Shown here one piece after another: positions 1 through 7,809 of a DNA stretch of 34,810 nt (its first letter is position 1; every line of letters begins with the position of its first letter). The notes below the pieces were generated by a model. That model was not told the origin of the DNA. It saw only the letters and a program-made list of their open reading frames with translations, and made no database searches. Position numbers and translations under genes: made by a program. This DNA is from Alteromonas sp. ALT199 (GTDB lineage Bacteria; Pseudomonadota; Gammaproteobacteria; Enterobacterales; Alteromonadaceae): assembly GCF_018619335.1 (NCBI RefSeq), contig NZ_JAHHDX010000020.1, forward strand, positions 1-34,810, read 5' to 3'.

Positions 1-19
1 ATATCAATATTATCAATGC

Positions 20-51
20 TTTACAATAAATCATCAAATCTAGCATAATAC
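20..51 (+). promoter_or_regulatory. Possible promoter of the tyrosine recombinase gene
   Basis: A TTTACA hexamer at 20-25 is followed, 18 bases later, by CATAAT at 44-49 (TAATAC overlaps it at 46-51). This gives a plausible sigma-70 promoter with a leader of about 25 bases. Both hexamers deviate from consensus in AT-rich sequence, so the call is tentative. Confidence 0.3.
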
Positions 52-79
52 TGCCGAAATGTGATCATCAGGTTATTCA

Positions 80-1267
80 ATGTCTTTTAAGTTTACTAAT
101 TCGCACCTGCCGTCGCGTAAAATGGTAAGAAATGACAATAGTACACTACCTCAAGACTTAACTCGTGATGGTAAGGATGATTCTAACCAAGCACAGTACA
201 AGTCTAGTGCCCAAGGGTTAGCTTCAAACGAAAATTCACCGTCAGATAAAAGTTTTGAAAGCTATTATCAACAATACTACAGTGAAATATTTACTAAGCT
301 TCCATACAACACACAGCGTGCATACATCAGTGACTATAATGAGTTCGCGATTTTTTGTAGGCAAACCGGCTTAGACGGTTTTAAAAACGACTTCGAACAT
401 AACGAAAACTGTATTAAACACTACGTAGAAGAACTGTGCGGTTCTCCCCTAGCCTATAGAACCATAAAGCGTCGATTATCTGCACTTAGTAAATTCCTAG
501 GTGTGGCTAAGTTACCCAATCCAATTGTTAGATCTTCTTACTTAAGAGACTTTATTCGACTTTCGCTAATTGAAAATAGAAAGTTCCGCTTGTCTCACAA
601 GCAAGCGGTTCCACTTACTATCGATATGGTTGAGCAGATTAATAATGCAATCATTCCGGATTCTTTATTGGAACTTCGGGACCTCGCGATCATCAATCTA
701 ATGTTTGATGCATTACTTCGTGCTGATGAACTAGTGCGCGTATGCGTTGAAGATATATCTGCACGTAATAATACCTTGTTGGTTGTATCCTCGAAAAGCG
801 ATCAAACTGGTCAAGGTCAATACCGCTACGTATCTTCTAGTACCATCTCAATGGTTCAGGAATACATTAATGAAGCTAACATAGACCCAAAAACGAAAGA
901 GCCTCGGCTTTCTTCAGACTTACGCGGCTTACACAAAGGCATTTTATTTAGGCGACTAACAAACCACAAGACCGCGCTTTTACCGTTTAACGAAAACATA
1001 CCAAGCCATCAGTCAAATGTACTTAATTATTCAAGCGTATATAGAATTTGGCAACGCATCGCTCTTCGCGCCGGTATTACTGAAAATATTACGCCACATA
1101 GTGGTCGCGTTGGCGGTGCGGTTTCTCTTGCTGAAGATGGCGCTTCTTTGCCTGAGCTTCAACTGGCTGGCGGCTGGCAGTCTCCAGAAATGCCTGGTCA
1201 CTATACAAAGCAAGCTAACGTAAAGCGTGGAGGAATGGCAAAACTCTCAGCAAAGCGGAAAAGATAA
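80..1267 (+). CDS. Tyrosine-type site-specific recombinase/integrase
   Basis: This 395-residue protein looks like a phage-integrase-family DNA strand-exchange enzyme. An N-terminal SAM-like core-binding region (about residues 60-165, with the YNTQRAYISDYNEF motif) precedes the catalytic domain. The catalytic set is visible in order: Arg in LLRADEL, Lys in SSKSDQ, the HSGR box (H-x-x-R), Trp in GGWQS in place of the second His, and the nucleophilic Tyr in GHYTK near the C terminus. The first 60 residues are polar and probably disordered. It is too divergent to call XerC or XerD. No tRNA, att-like repeat or other mobility gene lies nearby in the window, so its substrate is unknown; it may belong to an element left of the window or be a domesticated recombinase. 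The ATG at 80 is the first in frame. Confidence 0.85.
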   Translation: MSFKFTNSHLPSRKMVRNDNSTLPQDLTRDGKDDSNQAQYKSSAQGLASNENSPSDKSFESYYQQYYSEIFTKLPYNTQRAYISDYNEFAIFCRQTGLDGFKNDFEHNENCIKHYVEELCGSPLAYRTIKRRLSALSKFLGVAKLPNPIVRSSYLRDFIRLSLIENRKFRLSHKQAVPLTIDMVEQINNAIIPDSLLELRDLAIINLMFDALLRADELVRVCVEDISARNNTLLVVSSKSDQTGQGQYRYVSSSTISMVQEYINEANIDPKTKEPRLSSDLRGLHKGILFRRLTNHKTALLPFNENIPSHQSNVLNYSSVYRIWQRIALRAGITENITPHSGRVGGAVSLAEDGASLPELQLAGGWQSPEMPGHYTKQANVKRGGMAKLSAKRKR

Positions 1268-1487
1268 TCTAAGCAATAACAATAACTTAATGCAATCTAA
1301 GTTACGCATAACCTTGTTGCGAATTAATCCTCTACCCCTCCTACTCTCTTCATATAATTTAGCAATCTGAAACTGCCTAATGTGCGTATCAATATTGAGT
1401 GTTTTAAACGCTAGCCTTATTTTGGTACCTATTTACTTCATAAATGGTATAGGGATTACCCAAACGTTAAAATGAAAGGAGTGATAA

Positions 1488-1838
1488 ATGAATAGCGGAA
1501 TTGATACAAAGCATGGAAAATTACTCGCGGAATTGATTGTTCCTTCTTCCTCATGGAAAGTACAGCCTGAAAAACAAGACCCCTTTAAATCGAAAGAGGC
1601 TGCGATTGATTATTTAAAATCTAATAATGAACCGTTGTATCTTCATGTGCCCCTCGCGCAGTCTGACGACTTTGTACGTATTTGTGTTACATCTCGCGGT
1701 GATGATGCCGTATTCACAATAAAAGACATTAATAAAGGCGGTGAGACGTCTGTACATTATTCACATATTAAAAACTTAGAAAGTACTATTCGAAGCCTTG
1801 TCTTAGAATGTTGCGACCAAAAAATTAAAGCCCTTTAA
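1488..1838 (+). CDS. Small protein of unknown function (116 aa)
   Basis: I do not recognise this family. The gene is well formed: an AAAGGAG ribosome site at 1475-1481 lies six bases before the ATG, and a strong hairpin terminator overlaps its stop codon. The protein is soluble-looking, with no signal peptide or membrane segment. A mixed N-terminal part is followed by a segment (about residues 55-90) of short predicted beta strands and a C-terminal helix with a Cys-Cys pair (LECCDQ). It is monocistronic, lying between the recombinase and a convergent UspA gene. Function cannot be inferred from context. Confidence 0.7.
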   Translation: MNSGIDTKHGKLLAELIVPSSSWKVQPEKQDPFKSKEAAIDYLKSNNEPLYLHVPLAQSDDFVRICVTSRGDDAVFTIKDINKGGETSVHYSHIKNLESTIRSLVLECCDQKIKAL

Positions 1839-1852
1839 ATAAGGGCTTTTTC
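1827..1852. terminator. Bidirectional intrinsic terminator
   Basis: A perfect 9-bp stem, AAAGCCCTT (1827-1835) with AAGGGCTTT (1841-1849), encloses a 5-base loop. On the + strand it is followed by T residues. On the - strand the same stem is followed by AATTTTTT. It sits between two convergent genes and overlaps the stop codon of the upstream one, so it probably serves both. Confidence 0.8.
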
Positions 1853-1877
1853 GTTAGCAGTAACTTATCTAAAGTTT

Positions 1878-2300
1878 TTATACTTTTACAGCTAACACGT
1901 CTGTTTTTACTCCGTGTAGCACTGCGTTTGCTGTCGAGCCAAGCAGAAGACGAAGTCCGCTCTGTCCGTGTGTTCCCACAACAATAAGATCAGCATTAAT
2001 TTTTTCGGCCATGTGATGAATTTCATCAGCTGGCGAACCTATTTCTACGTTAAGGTGGCTGTAAGGTATGTCGTGTTTTGATGCAACATCCTTGAGTTGC
2101 CTTTGTGCTTGTTCTCGCACTTCTTCAGAAAAGTCTCGTTCTAAAAATAGACCGTATGGTTCTACGTTGGTTTGAGGGTATGCAACATATAACAAATGAA
2201 TCTTGTGACTGTTACCCGCTATGGCGATGGCCTTTTCCACCACTAATTCGTAATCAGAATAAACATCAATAGGTACTAAAATGGTCTCGTAACTTTGCAT
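1878..2300 (-). CDS. Universal stress protein, UspA family
   Basis: This single-domain Usp protein of 140 residues is a cytoplasmic, nucleotide-binding-type stress protein. The ATP-binding signature G-x2-G-x9-G-S is visible near the C terminus (GTHGQSGLRLLLGST), as is the N-terminal ILVPIDVYSDYE strand-loop. The ATG at 2300 is preceded by AGAGGAG. It is divergent from the cytochrome c lipoprotein gene across a 187-base region that holds a weak FNR-like dyad and a 12-bp palindrome. Usp proteins of this type are often induced by oxygen limitation or respiratory stress; whether that applies here is inference. It is distinct from the two-domain UspE further along. Confidence 0.9.
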   Translation of the reverse strand: MQSYETILVPIDVYSDYELVVEKAIAIAGNSHKIHLLYVAYPQTNVEPYGLFLERDFSEEVREQAQRQLKDVASKHDIPYSHLNVEIGSPADEIHHMAEKINADLIVVGTHGQSGLRLLLGSTANAVLHGVKTDVLAVKV

Positions 2301-2368
2301 TGTGCTTCTCCTCTATTTATTGCTCACAGCGGAGTTTTTACGATTCCGCTCACTTATTCATTTAGATA

Positions 2369-2380
2369 GTAAGATCTTAC
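2369..2380. promoter_or_regulatory. 12-bp perfect palindrome in a divergent promoter region
   Basis: GTAAGATCTTAC is a perfect palindrome between the divergent uspA-type and cytochrome c genes. It resembles the core of operators used by LuxR-type regulators, but a palindrome of this length can also arise by chance in AT-rich DNA. No regulator is assigned. Confidence 0.3.
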
Positions 2381-2393
2381 AAGTAAATATTCT

Positions 2394-2407
2394 TTGCGCT
2401 AGGTCAA
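2394..2407. promoter_or_regulatory. Weak FNR-like site
   Basis: TTGCGCTAGGTCAA matches the FNR consensus TTGAT-N4-ATCAA at 7 of 10 defined positions, including TTG and TCAA. It lies in the 187-base region between the divergent universal stress gene and cytochrome c gene, both plausible FNR targets, and fnr itself is in this window. Evidence is weak without an aligned promoter. Confidence 0.25.
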
Positions 2408-2487
2408 TGTTCAGTCTGCAAAGTTGTTCATACTAAATGCGAACGTAAGCACTTTTTCAAATATTGAATATTGTGAGGGACTAAATT

Positions 2488-2964
2488 ATGAAACCATTAA
2501 TAATAGCAATAGCTATGCTTCTACTTTTTGGATGCGAACAGGGGGCAAAGTCGCCACGTGGTTTTAGCCTTCCCGAAGGGAACATAGAACAAGGTTATCA
2601 AGTATTTAAAAAGTATCAGTGTCAAGATTGCCATAGGATCGCCGGTGAAAAAGAGCTTGAAAATGCTCAGTATCTTGTAGCAAAGCCCATTCCTTTGGGG
2701 GGCAGTAGCGGCAGAATAAAAACGTATGCGGAGCTAGTCACTAGTATTATAAACCCTTCACACAAGCTTACCCCTCGTCAGCCAGCGAGCTTTGTGAGCG
2801 AAGACGGCGTTTCACTTATGCGGGTTGTTAATGATGAACTTACTGTGTCTGAACTTATCGATTTAGTTGCCTATCTACAGCCTAAGTACAAAGTCACCCC
2901 TTACAGAACCAGTGACTACCGTCTTTATCAATTACGTATACCCGAAAAGACAGCTAACGATTAG
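2488..2964 (+). CDS. Cytochrome c-family lipoprotein
   Basis: This 158-residue secreted monoheme c-type cytochrome is predicted to be lipid-anchored. Residues 1-16 form a lipoprotein signal peptide ending in a lipobox (LLFGC, Cys16 the lipidated residue). One heme-binding motif, CQDCH, lies at about residues 46-50, followed by a class I cytochrome c fold ending in the helix ELIDLVAYLQPKY. An axial Met is plausible in SLMRVV, though the usual MPxF context is absent. GAGGGA precedes the ATG. It stands alone, divergent from a UspA gene and convergent with the GltB-like gene. A role as an electron carrier to periplasmic or membrane partners is inferred from fold only. Confidence 0.85.
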   Translation: MKPLIIAIAMLLLFGCEQGAKSPRGFSLPEGNIEQGYQVFKKYQCQDCHRIAGEKELENAQYLVAKPIPLGGSSGRIKTYAELVTSIINPSHKLTPRQPASFVSEDGVSLMRVVNDELTVSELIDLVAYLQPKYKVTPYRTSDYRLYQLRIPEKTAND

Positions 2965-2985
2965 TTAAAGTAAACACTTTAATAT

Positions 2986-3015
2986 CACTAAGCACTTTTT
3001 TAAGAGTGCTTAGTG
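2986..3015. other. Inverted repeat between convergent genes
   Basis: An 11-bp perfect stem, CACTAAGCACT (2986-2996) with AGTGCTTAGTG (3005-3015), has a T-rich loop. There is no T tract after the stem in either direction, so it is not a textbook terminator. Its place between convergent stop codons still suggests transcription end or mRNA 3' protection. A 16-base unit (AGTGACTCATATGCTC) follows immediately as two near-identical tandem copies at 3012-3043. Confidence 0.45.
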
Positions 3016-3064
3016 ACTCATATGCTCAGTGACTCATATGCTTATTGATAATTACACCCGGAGT

Positions 3065-4696
3065 TCATGAAACGACTTTTGTTTCTTTCTCAATCTCTGC
3101 AAGTAAACTACACGGCATGAAACTTTCTGCATTTGCTTCTTTTAGATGAAGCTTAAATCTTTCAGGCACGTCTTCTGTTAAAAAGCTTCCCGTATTAACC
3201 AGCGGAAAAATCTCGTCATAGCGGGCAACATTACACTGATCTACCCGTCTAAATATATGTGTGCGGTTTAACTCGCTAGTTTTAACGTGCCCCGTTGACG
3301 ATAAAATGTCCATCAGAGCATGGATGGTCTTTTTATGAAAACGATAAACGCGCTCGTATTTGTCTTCTACGTTTAAGCCTTTTGCAAGCTTAGGGTCTTG
3401 GGTTGCAACACCGGTAGGACATTTATTTGTATTGCACGATAGTGACTGTACACAACCAAGAGCCAGCATCATTCCACGGGCGCTATTGCATAAATCTGCC
3501 CCCAAACTTAGATTCTTAGCGAGTTGGAAAGCCGTTATTATTTTTCCCGATGCAATAATTTTAATTTTGTCGCGAATACCGAAGCCTGTAAGGCAATCGT
3601 CAACAAATGCCAACGCTTCACGAAGGGGAAACCCAATAGAGTTGGTGTATTCTAGTGGCGCAGCCCCGGTACCGCCTTCGCCGCCGTCAACCGTGATAAA
3701 GTCTGGTGTAACACCTTTTTCTACCATGGCTTTGCACATAGCAATGAACTCACTTTTTCTACCAAGGGCAAGTTTAATTCCCACCGGTTTGAACCCGCTT
3801 AATTCTCGAAGCTGGCTAATAAAATCAACCATTTCTAACGGCGTTGAAAAAGCTTTGTGCCTAGGTGGAGAATCTACTTGAGTGCCAGGTTCAACGCCGC
3901 GAATCTCCGCTATTTCTGGGGTGTTTTTATACGCAGGAAGAATACCGCCGTGCCCTGGTTTCGCGCCCTGACTCAGCTTGATTTCTATCATTTTCACGTT
4001 TTTGAGGTTGGCTTTTTCTTCGAACAAATCAGGGGCGAAACCGCCATCCTTGGTACGGCAGCCAAAGTACCCCGTACCAATTTGCCACACAATATCGCCA
4101 CCGTTTTCAAGGTGATAAGGGGTTAATCCGCCCTCGCCTGTATTGTGGTAGAACTTACCTTTCGCGGCTCCTTTATTGAGCGCTAAGATAGCATTTTTTG
4201 ATAAGCTCCCAAAGCTCATGGCGCTGATGTTTAGCACACTAGCACGATACGGCTTTTTACAGTGTGGGCCTCCTACCAAAACGCGAGGGTCTTCATCCAT
4301 ATCCTCTACTTCTCTGGCAGATAGAGAGTGACCAATCCATTCATAACCATCTTTATAAGTATCTAGTTGAGTACCGAACGGTACCGTTTCCCTACTATTT
4401 TTTGCTCGTTGATAGACAATAGAGCGAAACATGCGAGAAATAGGCGTACCGCCGGTATCAGTTTCTATGATGTATTGCTGGATATAAGGTCTTAAACCTT
4501 CTACTGTCCAGCGCACTCTGCCAATTAGGGGGAAGTTTTTCAAAATGGCGTGTTTTGTTTGAAAGGCGTCGTAAAGACCAAAAATTAATAGGGTGACCGA
4601 TAAAAGTAAAAACCACCACACAGGTGCCCACAGTAGGCCAATCACTACATTAAAAGCGACCAGCAAGATGAGTATAGTTAGGATTGTTAAACGCAT
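3065..4696 (-). CDS. Membrane-anchored FMN-binding glutamate synthase-like protein
   Basis: This 543-residue protein matches the GltB central/FMN-binding half of glutamate synthase but lacks the glutaminase domain. Residues 1-45 contain two hydrophobic segments that should anchor it in the inner membrane, with the catalytic domain in the cytoplasm. The TIM-barrel FMN domain shows GEGGLTPYH, KLSQGAKPGHGG and VDGGEGGTGAAP. A Cys cluster CNTNKCPTG, with an earlier Cys in GCVQS, matches the 3Fe-4S ligands of GltB. Without an amidotransferase domain it probably does not use glutamine; its true substrate is not known to me. AAGAAGG lies just before the ATG. It is monocistronic and divergent from the Kef-type antiporter. 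Confidence 0.88.
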   Translation of the reverse strand: MRLTILTILILLVAFNVVIGLLWAPVWWFLLLSVTLLIFGLYDAFQTKHAILKNFPLIGRVRWTVEGLRPYIQQYIIETDTGGTPISRMFRSIVYQRAKNSRETVPFGTQLDTYKDGYEWIGHSLSAREVEDMDEDPRVLVGGPHCKKPYRASVLNISAMSFGSLSKNAILALNKGAAKGKFYHNTGEGGLTPYHLENGGDIVWQIGTGYFGCRTKDGGFAPDLFEEKANLKNVKMIEIKLSQGAKPGHGGILPAYKNTPEIAEIRGVEPGTQVDSPPRHKAFSTPLEMVDFISQLRELSGFKPVGIKLALGRKSEFIAMCKAMVEKGVTPDFITVDGGEGGTGAAPLEYTNSIGFPLREALAFVDDCLTGFGIRDKIKIIASGKIITAFQLAKNLSLGADLCNSARGMMLALGCVQSLSCNTNKCPTGVATQDPKLAKGLNVEDKYERVYRFHKKTIHALMDILSSTGHVKTSELNRTHIFRRVDQCNVARYDEIFPLVNTGSFLTEDVPERFKLHLKEANAESFMPCSLLAEIEKETKVVS

Positions 4697-5002
4697 TAAA
4701 GACCTTCTTTAGTTTGGCCATATTTAAACCAGATAATATGCCTATAGTCTTGTTCAATACACCTTAAATCGAGAACTAGATTTACTTTAGCGATAAACTG
4801 CTGATTTAACGCTTAAATATATGACACCTGAACATAAAAGCTTTAGGTTACGCGTTACCATCATATAATGTATCGATTCTTTTTTAGCTGCGAAAACAAG
4901 TCATTACATGCTAATCTACTATCGTTAAATTAGTGGGTTTATAAATAATGTGACCTATAAAGGGTAACGGATTTTACGTTCAACATTTTTGAAAGGTAAT
5001 TC
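4697..5002. other. 306-base intergenic region between divergent genes
   Basis: This AT-rich stretch separates the GltB-like gene (-) from the antiporter gene (+). It should hold both promoters. The best hexamer is TATAAT at 4864-4869 on the + strand with only a poor -35 (TTTAGG, 4842-4847). I see no small gene, RNA gene, strong hairpin or repeat in it. Confidence 0.5.
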
Positions 5003-6574
5003 ATGGAGTATGCATTTCTTCTTTTCGCATTTGTCTGCGGCTTAACGGTTAAACTAATTGGCATTCCTCCTCTAGTTGGCTACCTCGTGGCGGGCTTTTT
5101 ATTAAATTTTGCTGGCTACACACTCACTGACGAACTAAACCAAATCGCGAATTTGGGTATAACTATTATGCTTTTCACCATTGGTTTAAAGCTTAACATT
5201 CGTGACTTAAGTCGACGAGAGGTTTGGGCGGGAAGTATCTCTCACACATTAATTTGGGTAGGCGTTATTACCTGTTGCGTTTACGCAATAGGAGCAATTG
5301 CAGCAAGTTTCGTTGATGGTCTTACTTGGCAAAGTGCAGCGCTTATTGCTTTCGCTTTAAGTTTCAGCAGTACAGTTTGTGTCGTTAAGGTACTAGAAGA
5401 AAGTGGCGAAAGTAAAACCCGTCACGGCCGACTCGCCATCGGTATCTTGGTTATGCAAGACGTTTTCGCTGTTGTCTTTCTTGTTGCCGCTACCGGAAAA
5501 CTTCCCTCGATTTGGGCGCTCGCTCTACTAGCGCTATTCCCCGCAATGCCAATCATCAATAAAATGATTAATAAATCAGGGCACGGTGAATTGCTCCCCC
5601 TCACGGGTTTTATACTCGCGCTCGGTGGCTATCATTTGTTTGAGCTCGTTAATATCAAAGGCGATTTAGGCGCGCTTATCTTTGGAATCATGATAGCGCA
5701 ACACGAAAAAGCGTCGGAACTTGCGAAGTCATTGCTTAGTTTCAAAGACTTATTTTTAATTGGCTTTTTCCTAACTATTGGTCTTACTGCGCTTCCCGAT
5801 TTTAGTATGGTTGTCTTAGCGCTCGTGTTCTGTCTTTTTATACCCTTAAAAGCTGCACTTTTTTTTGGCTTGTTTACCTCGTTGCGCCTTCGCGGACGCA
5901 CATCATACCTAAGCAGCTTGGTGCTTTCTAACTACAGTGAGTTCGGACTTATTGTAGGCGCACTCGCTGTTTCATTAGGTTTATTAGCTAACACTTGGTT
6001 AGTGGTCATTGCTTTAGCTGTCTCGATTTCATTTGTCTTTACCAGTGTGCTTTATCGCAATTCACATTCGCAATACCACAATCACAAAAATGCCATTAAA
6101 CGTTTTGAAAAGAATGAACGTTTAAAAGAAGATATTTACCCTACACTTCACAATGCAGAGTTTTTAGTACTAGGGATGGGACGCGTTGGTCGTGGAGCCT
6201 TTAACGCACTGTCTAAATTAAGTGATGTTAGCGTATGGGGTATGGATGCTGACCGCGTAAAGGTAAAAGAAATGTCTGAAGAAGGTTTAAGCGTCATTTG
6301 CGGCGACGGTGAAGATGTAGACTTGTGGGATAACTTAGATATCAAACAAATTCAGCTAGTTCTTCTTGCTTTACCTTCGATTCAAGATTCAATCAATATT
6401 ACGCGCCAGCTTAAAAATGCCGGTTACACGGGAAAGGTAGCTGCAATAGCGCGTTACGAAGATGAAGTATCTCATTTGCTAGACAACGGTGTTGATAAGG
6501 TCTTTAACTTCTTCACTGAAGCGGGGCTCGGTTTTGCAGAAGAAAGTCTAGCCTATGCGCATGCACAACAGTAA
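5003..6574 (+). CDS. Kef-type cation:proton antiporter with TrkA-N domain
   Basis: This 523-residue monovalent cation:proton antiporter-2 (CPA2) family protein has roughly 12 membrane segments in residues 1-355, including the family motifs PPLVGYLVAGFLLN and FALSFSSTVCVVKVLEE. A cytoplasmic Rossmann (RCK/TrkA-N) domain follows from about residue 385, with the nucleotide-binding GMGRVGRG motif. It should exchange potassium or another cation for protons, with gating by a nucleotide or ligand. No KefF/KefG-type ancillary gene is adjacent, so glutathione regulation cannot be claimed. The ATG at 5003 is preceded by GAAAGG. It lies upstream of the bacterioferritin genes but with a 134-base gap, so co-transcription is uncertain. 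Confidence 0.9.
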   Translation: MEYAFLLFAFVCGLTVKLIGIPPLVGYLVAGFLLNFAGYTLTDELNQIANLGITIMLFTIGLKLNIRDLSRREVWAGSISHTLIWVGVITCCVYAIGAIAASFVDGLTWQSAALIAFALSFSSTVCVVKVLEESGESKTRHGRLAIGILVMQDVFAVVFLVAATGKLPSIWALALLALFPAMPIINKMINKSGHGELLPLTGFILALGGYHLFELVNIKGDLGALIFGIMIAQHEKASELAKSLLSFKDLFLIGFFLTIGLTALPDFSMVVLALVFCLFIPLKAALFFGLFTSLRLRGRTSYLSSLVLSNYSEFGLIVGALAVSLGLLANTWLVVIALAVSISFVFTSVLYRNSHSQYHNHKNAIKRFEKNERLKEDIYPTLHNAEFLVLGMGRVGRGAFNALSKLSDVSVWGMDADRVKVKEMSEEGLSVICGDGEDVDLWDNLDIKQIQLVLLALPSIQDSINITRQLKNAGYTGKVAAIARYEDEVSHLLDNGVDKVFNFFTEAGLGFAEESLAYAHAQQ

Positions 6575-6708
6575 TGCTGTTCTAAATGCGAACAATGGAT
6601 GAATTGATAAACATTACCATTTGTAAGCGTATGTTTTATAATAGGTTTTTTGACTTCTCCGCGGGTTTAGGCTAAACTTCCTGCAAATACGTTAATAGGG
6701 TTTTCACA

Positions 6709-7185
6709 ATGCAAGGTGATAAACAAGTCGTCGCAAAATTGAACGAAGTACTAACAAGTGAACTTACTTCGATAAATCAATACTTTCTGCACGCTCGTAT
6801 GTTCAAAAACTGGGGCTTTTCTGAACTTAACGAAAAGAATTACAAAAAGTCTATCAAGGATATGAAACAAGCGGACGATATTATCGAGCGCATTTTATTT
6901 CTTGAAGGCCTTCCTAACCTCCAAGCATTAGGCAAGCTATATATCGGTGAAGATACCGTTGAAATGCTGTCATGTGATGCGCGTTTTCAAAAAGAACAGC
7001 TTCCTTTACTTCGCGAAGCTATCGCGCTATGCGAAGAGAAGCAAGATTATGTTTCTCGTGATTTGCTTGAAGACCTTCTTGAATACGAAGAAGAACACCT
7101 GGACTGGATTGAAACGCAAGAATACCAAATTGACGCAATGGGTATTGAAAACTACCTACAAGCGCAAGTAATGGGAGATGACTAA
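6709..7185 (+). CDS. bfr: Bacterioferritin, heme-binding subunit (degenerate ferroxidase site)
   Basis: This 158-residue ferritin-like four-helix protein is closely similar to E. coli Bfr. With E. coli numbering, Met52, the heme ligand, is present. Of the di-iron ferroxidase ligands only Glu18, Glu127 and His130 remain: Glu51 is Asp, His54 is Gln and Glu94 is Gln. This pattern matches the heme-binding subunit of two-subunit bacterioferritins, which co-assembles with a catalytic partner in a 24-mer iron store. The stop codon overlaps the next gene's ATG by one base, so the two are translationally coupled and probably made together. Release of stored iron through heme-mediated electron transfer is the known role of such heme sites. 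Confidence 0.92.
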   Translation: MQGDKQVVAKLNEVLTSELTSINQYFLHARMFKNWGFSELNEKNYKKSIKDMKQADDIIERILFLEGLPNLQALGKLYIGEDTVEMLSCDARFQKEQLPLLREAIALCEEKQDYVSRDLLEDLLEYEEEHLDWIETQEYQIDAMGIENYLQAQVMGDD

Positions 7186-7652
7186 TGAAAGGTAACCAAG
7201 CAATCATCAATGGCTTAAATGAACTACTCTCTTACGAGTTAGCCGCCATGGATCAGTATTTCATTCACTCTCAAATGTATCTTGATTGGGGGTTAAGCAA
7301 ACTTTATGAACGTATCGATCATGAATTTGACGATGAGCGTGGTCATGCAACCAAGCTAATTGAGCGCATGCTGTTTTTAGAAGGTACACCTGACATGACG
7401 AAGCGCACAGGCTTCAAAGTAGGCAAAGATGTACCTGAAATGCTAGAAAGCGATTTGCGTGTAGAATATGAAGTAGACGCGAAACTACGCGAAGTCATTG
7501 GACTTTGTGAAACTGAGAAAGACTATGTAACTCGTGACATGCTTATTGTGTTATTAGACGATACAGAAATGGACCATGCACACTGGCTAGAACAGCAGCT
7601 AGGTCTTATCAAGCGTCTTGGTCTTCAAAATTATCTTCAGTCTCAAATGTAA
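7185..7652 (+). CDS. bfr: Bacterioferritin, ferroxidase subunit (no heme ligand)
   Basis: This 155-residue bacterioferritin keeps the full ferroxidase set by alignment to E. coli Bfr: Glu18, Glu51, His54, Glu94 and the E-x-x-H pair (Glu128, His131, shifted by a one-residue insertion). The heme-ligand Met52 is Arg, so it should not bind heme at its homodimer interface. It complements the preceding gene exactly and probably catalyses Fe(II) oxidation in a mixed 24-mer shell. The gene begins inside the stop codon of the heme-type subunit and ends before a strong terminator. It is the promoter-distal half of a two-gene operon. Confidence 0.92.
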   Translation: MKGNQAIINGLNELLSYELAAMDQYFIHSQMYLDWGLSKLYERIDHEFDDERGHATKLIERMLFLEGTPDMTKRTGFKVGKDVPEMLESDLRVEYEVDAKLREVIGLCETEKDYVTRDMLIVLLDDTEMDHAHWLEQQLGLIKRLGLQNYLQSQM

Positions 7653-7690
7653 GATAGCGCTTTAATATTAACGCTTACAGATTATTAATA

Positions 7691-7727
7691 AAACGGCCGC
7701 CCTTCGCATTTTAAGGCGGCCTTTTTT
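7691..7727. terminator. Intrinsic terminator after the bacterioferritin operon
   Basis: A GC-rich stem, GGCCGCC (7695-7701) with GGCGGCC (7715-7721), is followed by TTTTTT on the + strand. On the - strand it is followed by GTTTTATT, so it may also end the convergent gene that stops at 7810. Confidence 0.85.
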
Positions 7728-7809
7728 AATCTCTATTTATATTATGTAACTTTCACTGTTTTTTCGCAGTTCTGCTTGTACATCCGCGTTTTAGTGTCAC
7801 TACCGTGTG

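Noticed and set aside
3012..3043. Tandem 16-bp repeat as a mobile-element or attachment site
   Set aside because: Only two short copies exist next to an inverted repeat, with no integrase or element boundary. A local duplication is enough to explain it.
3360..4126. Long open frames antisense to the GltB-like gene
   Set aside because: They lack ribosome sites and family features and lie fully opposite a gene with clear FMN and Fe-S motifs.
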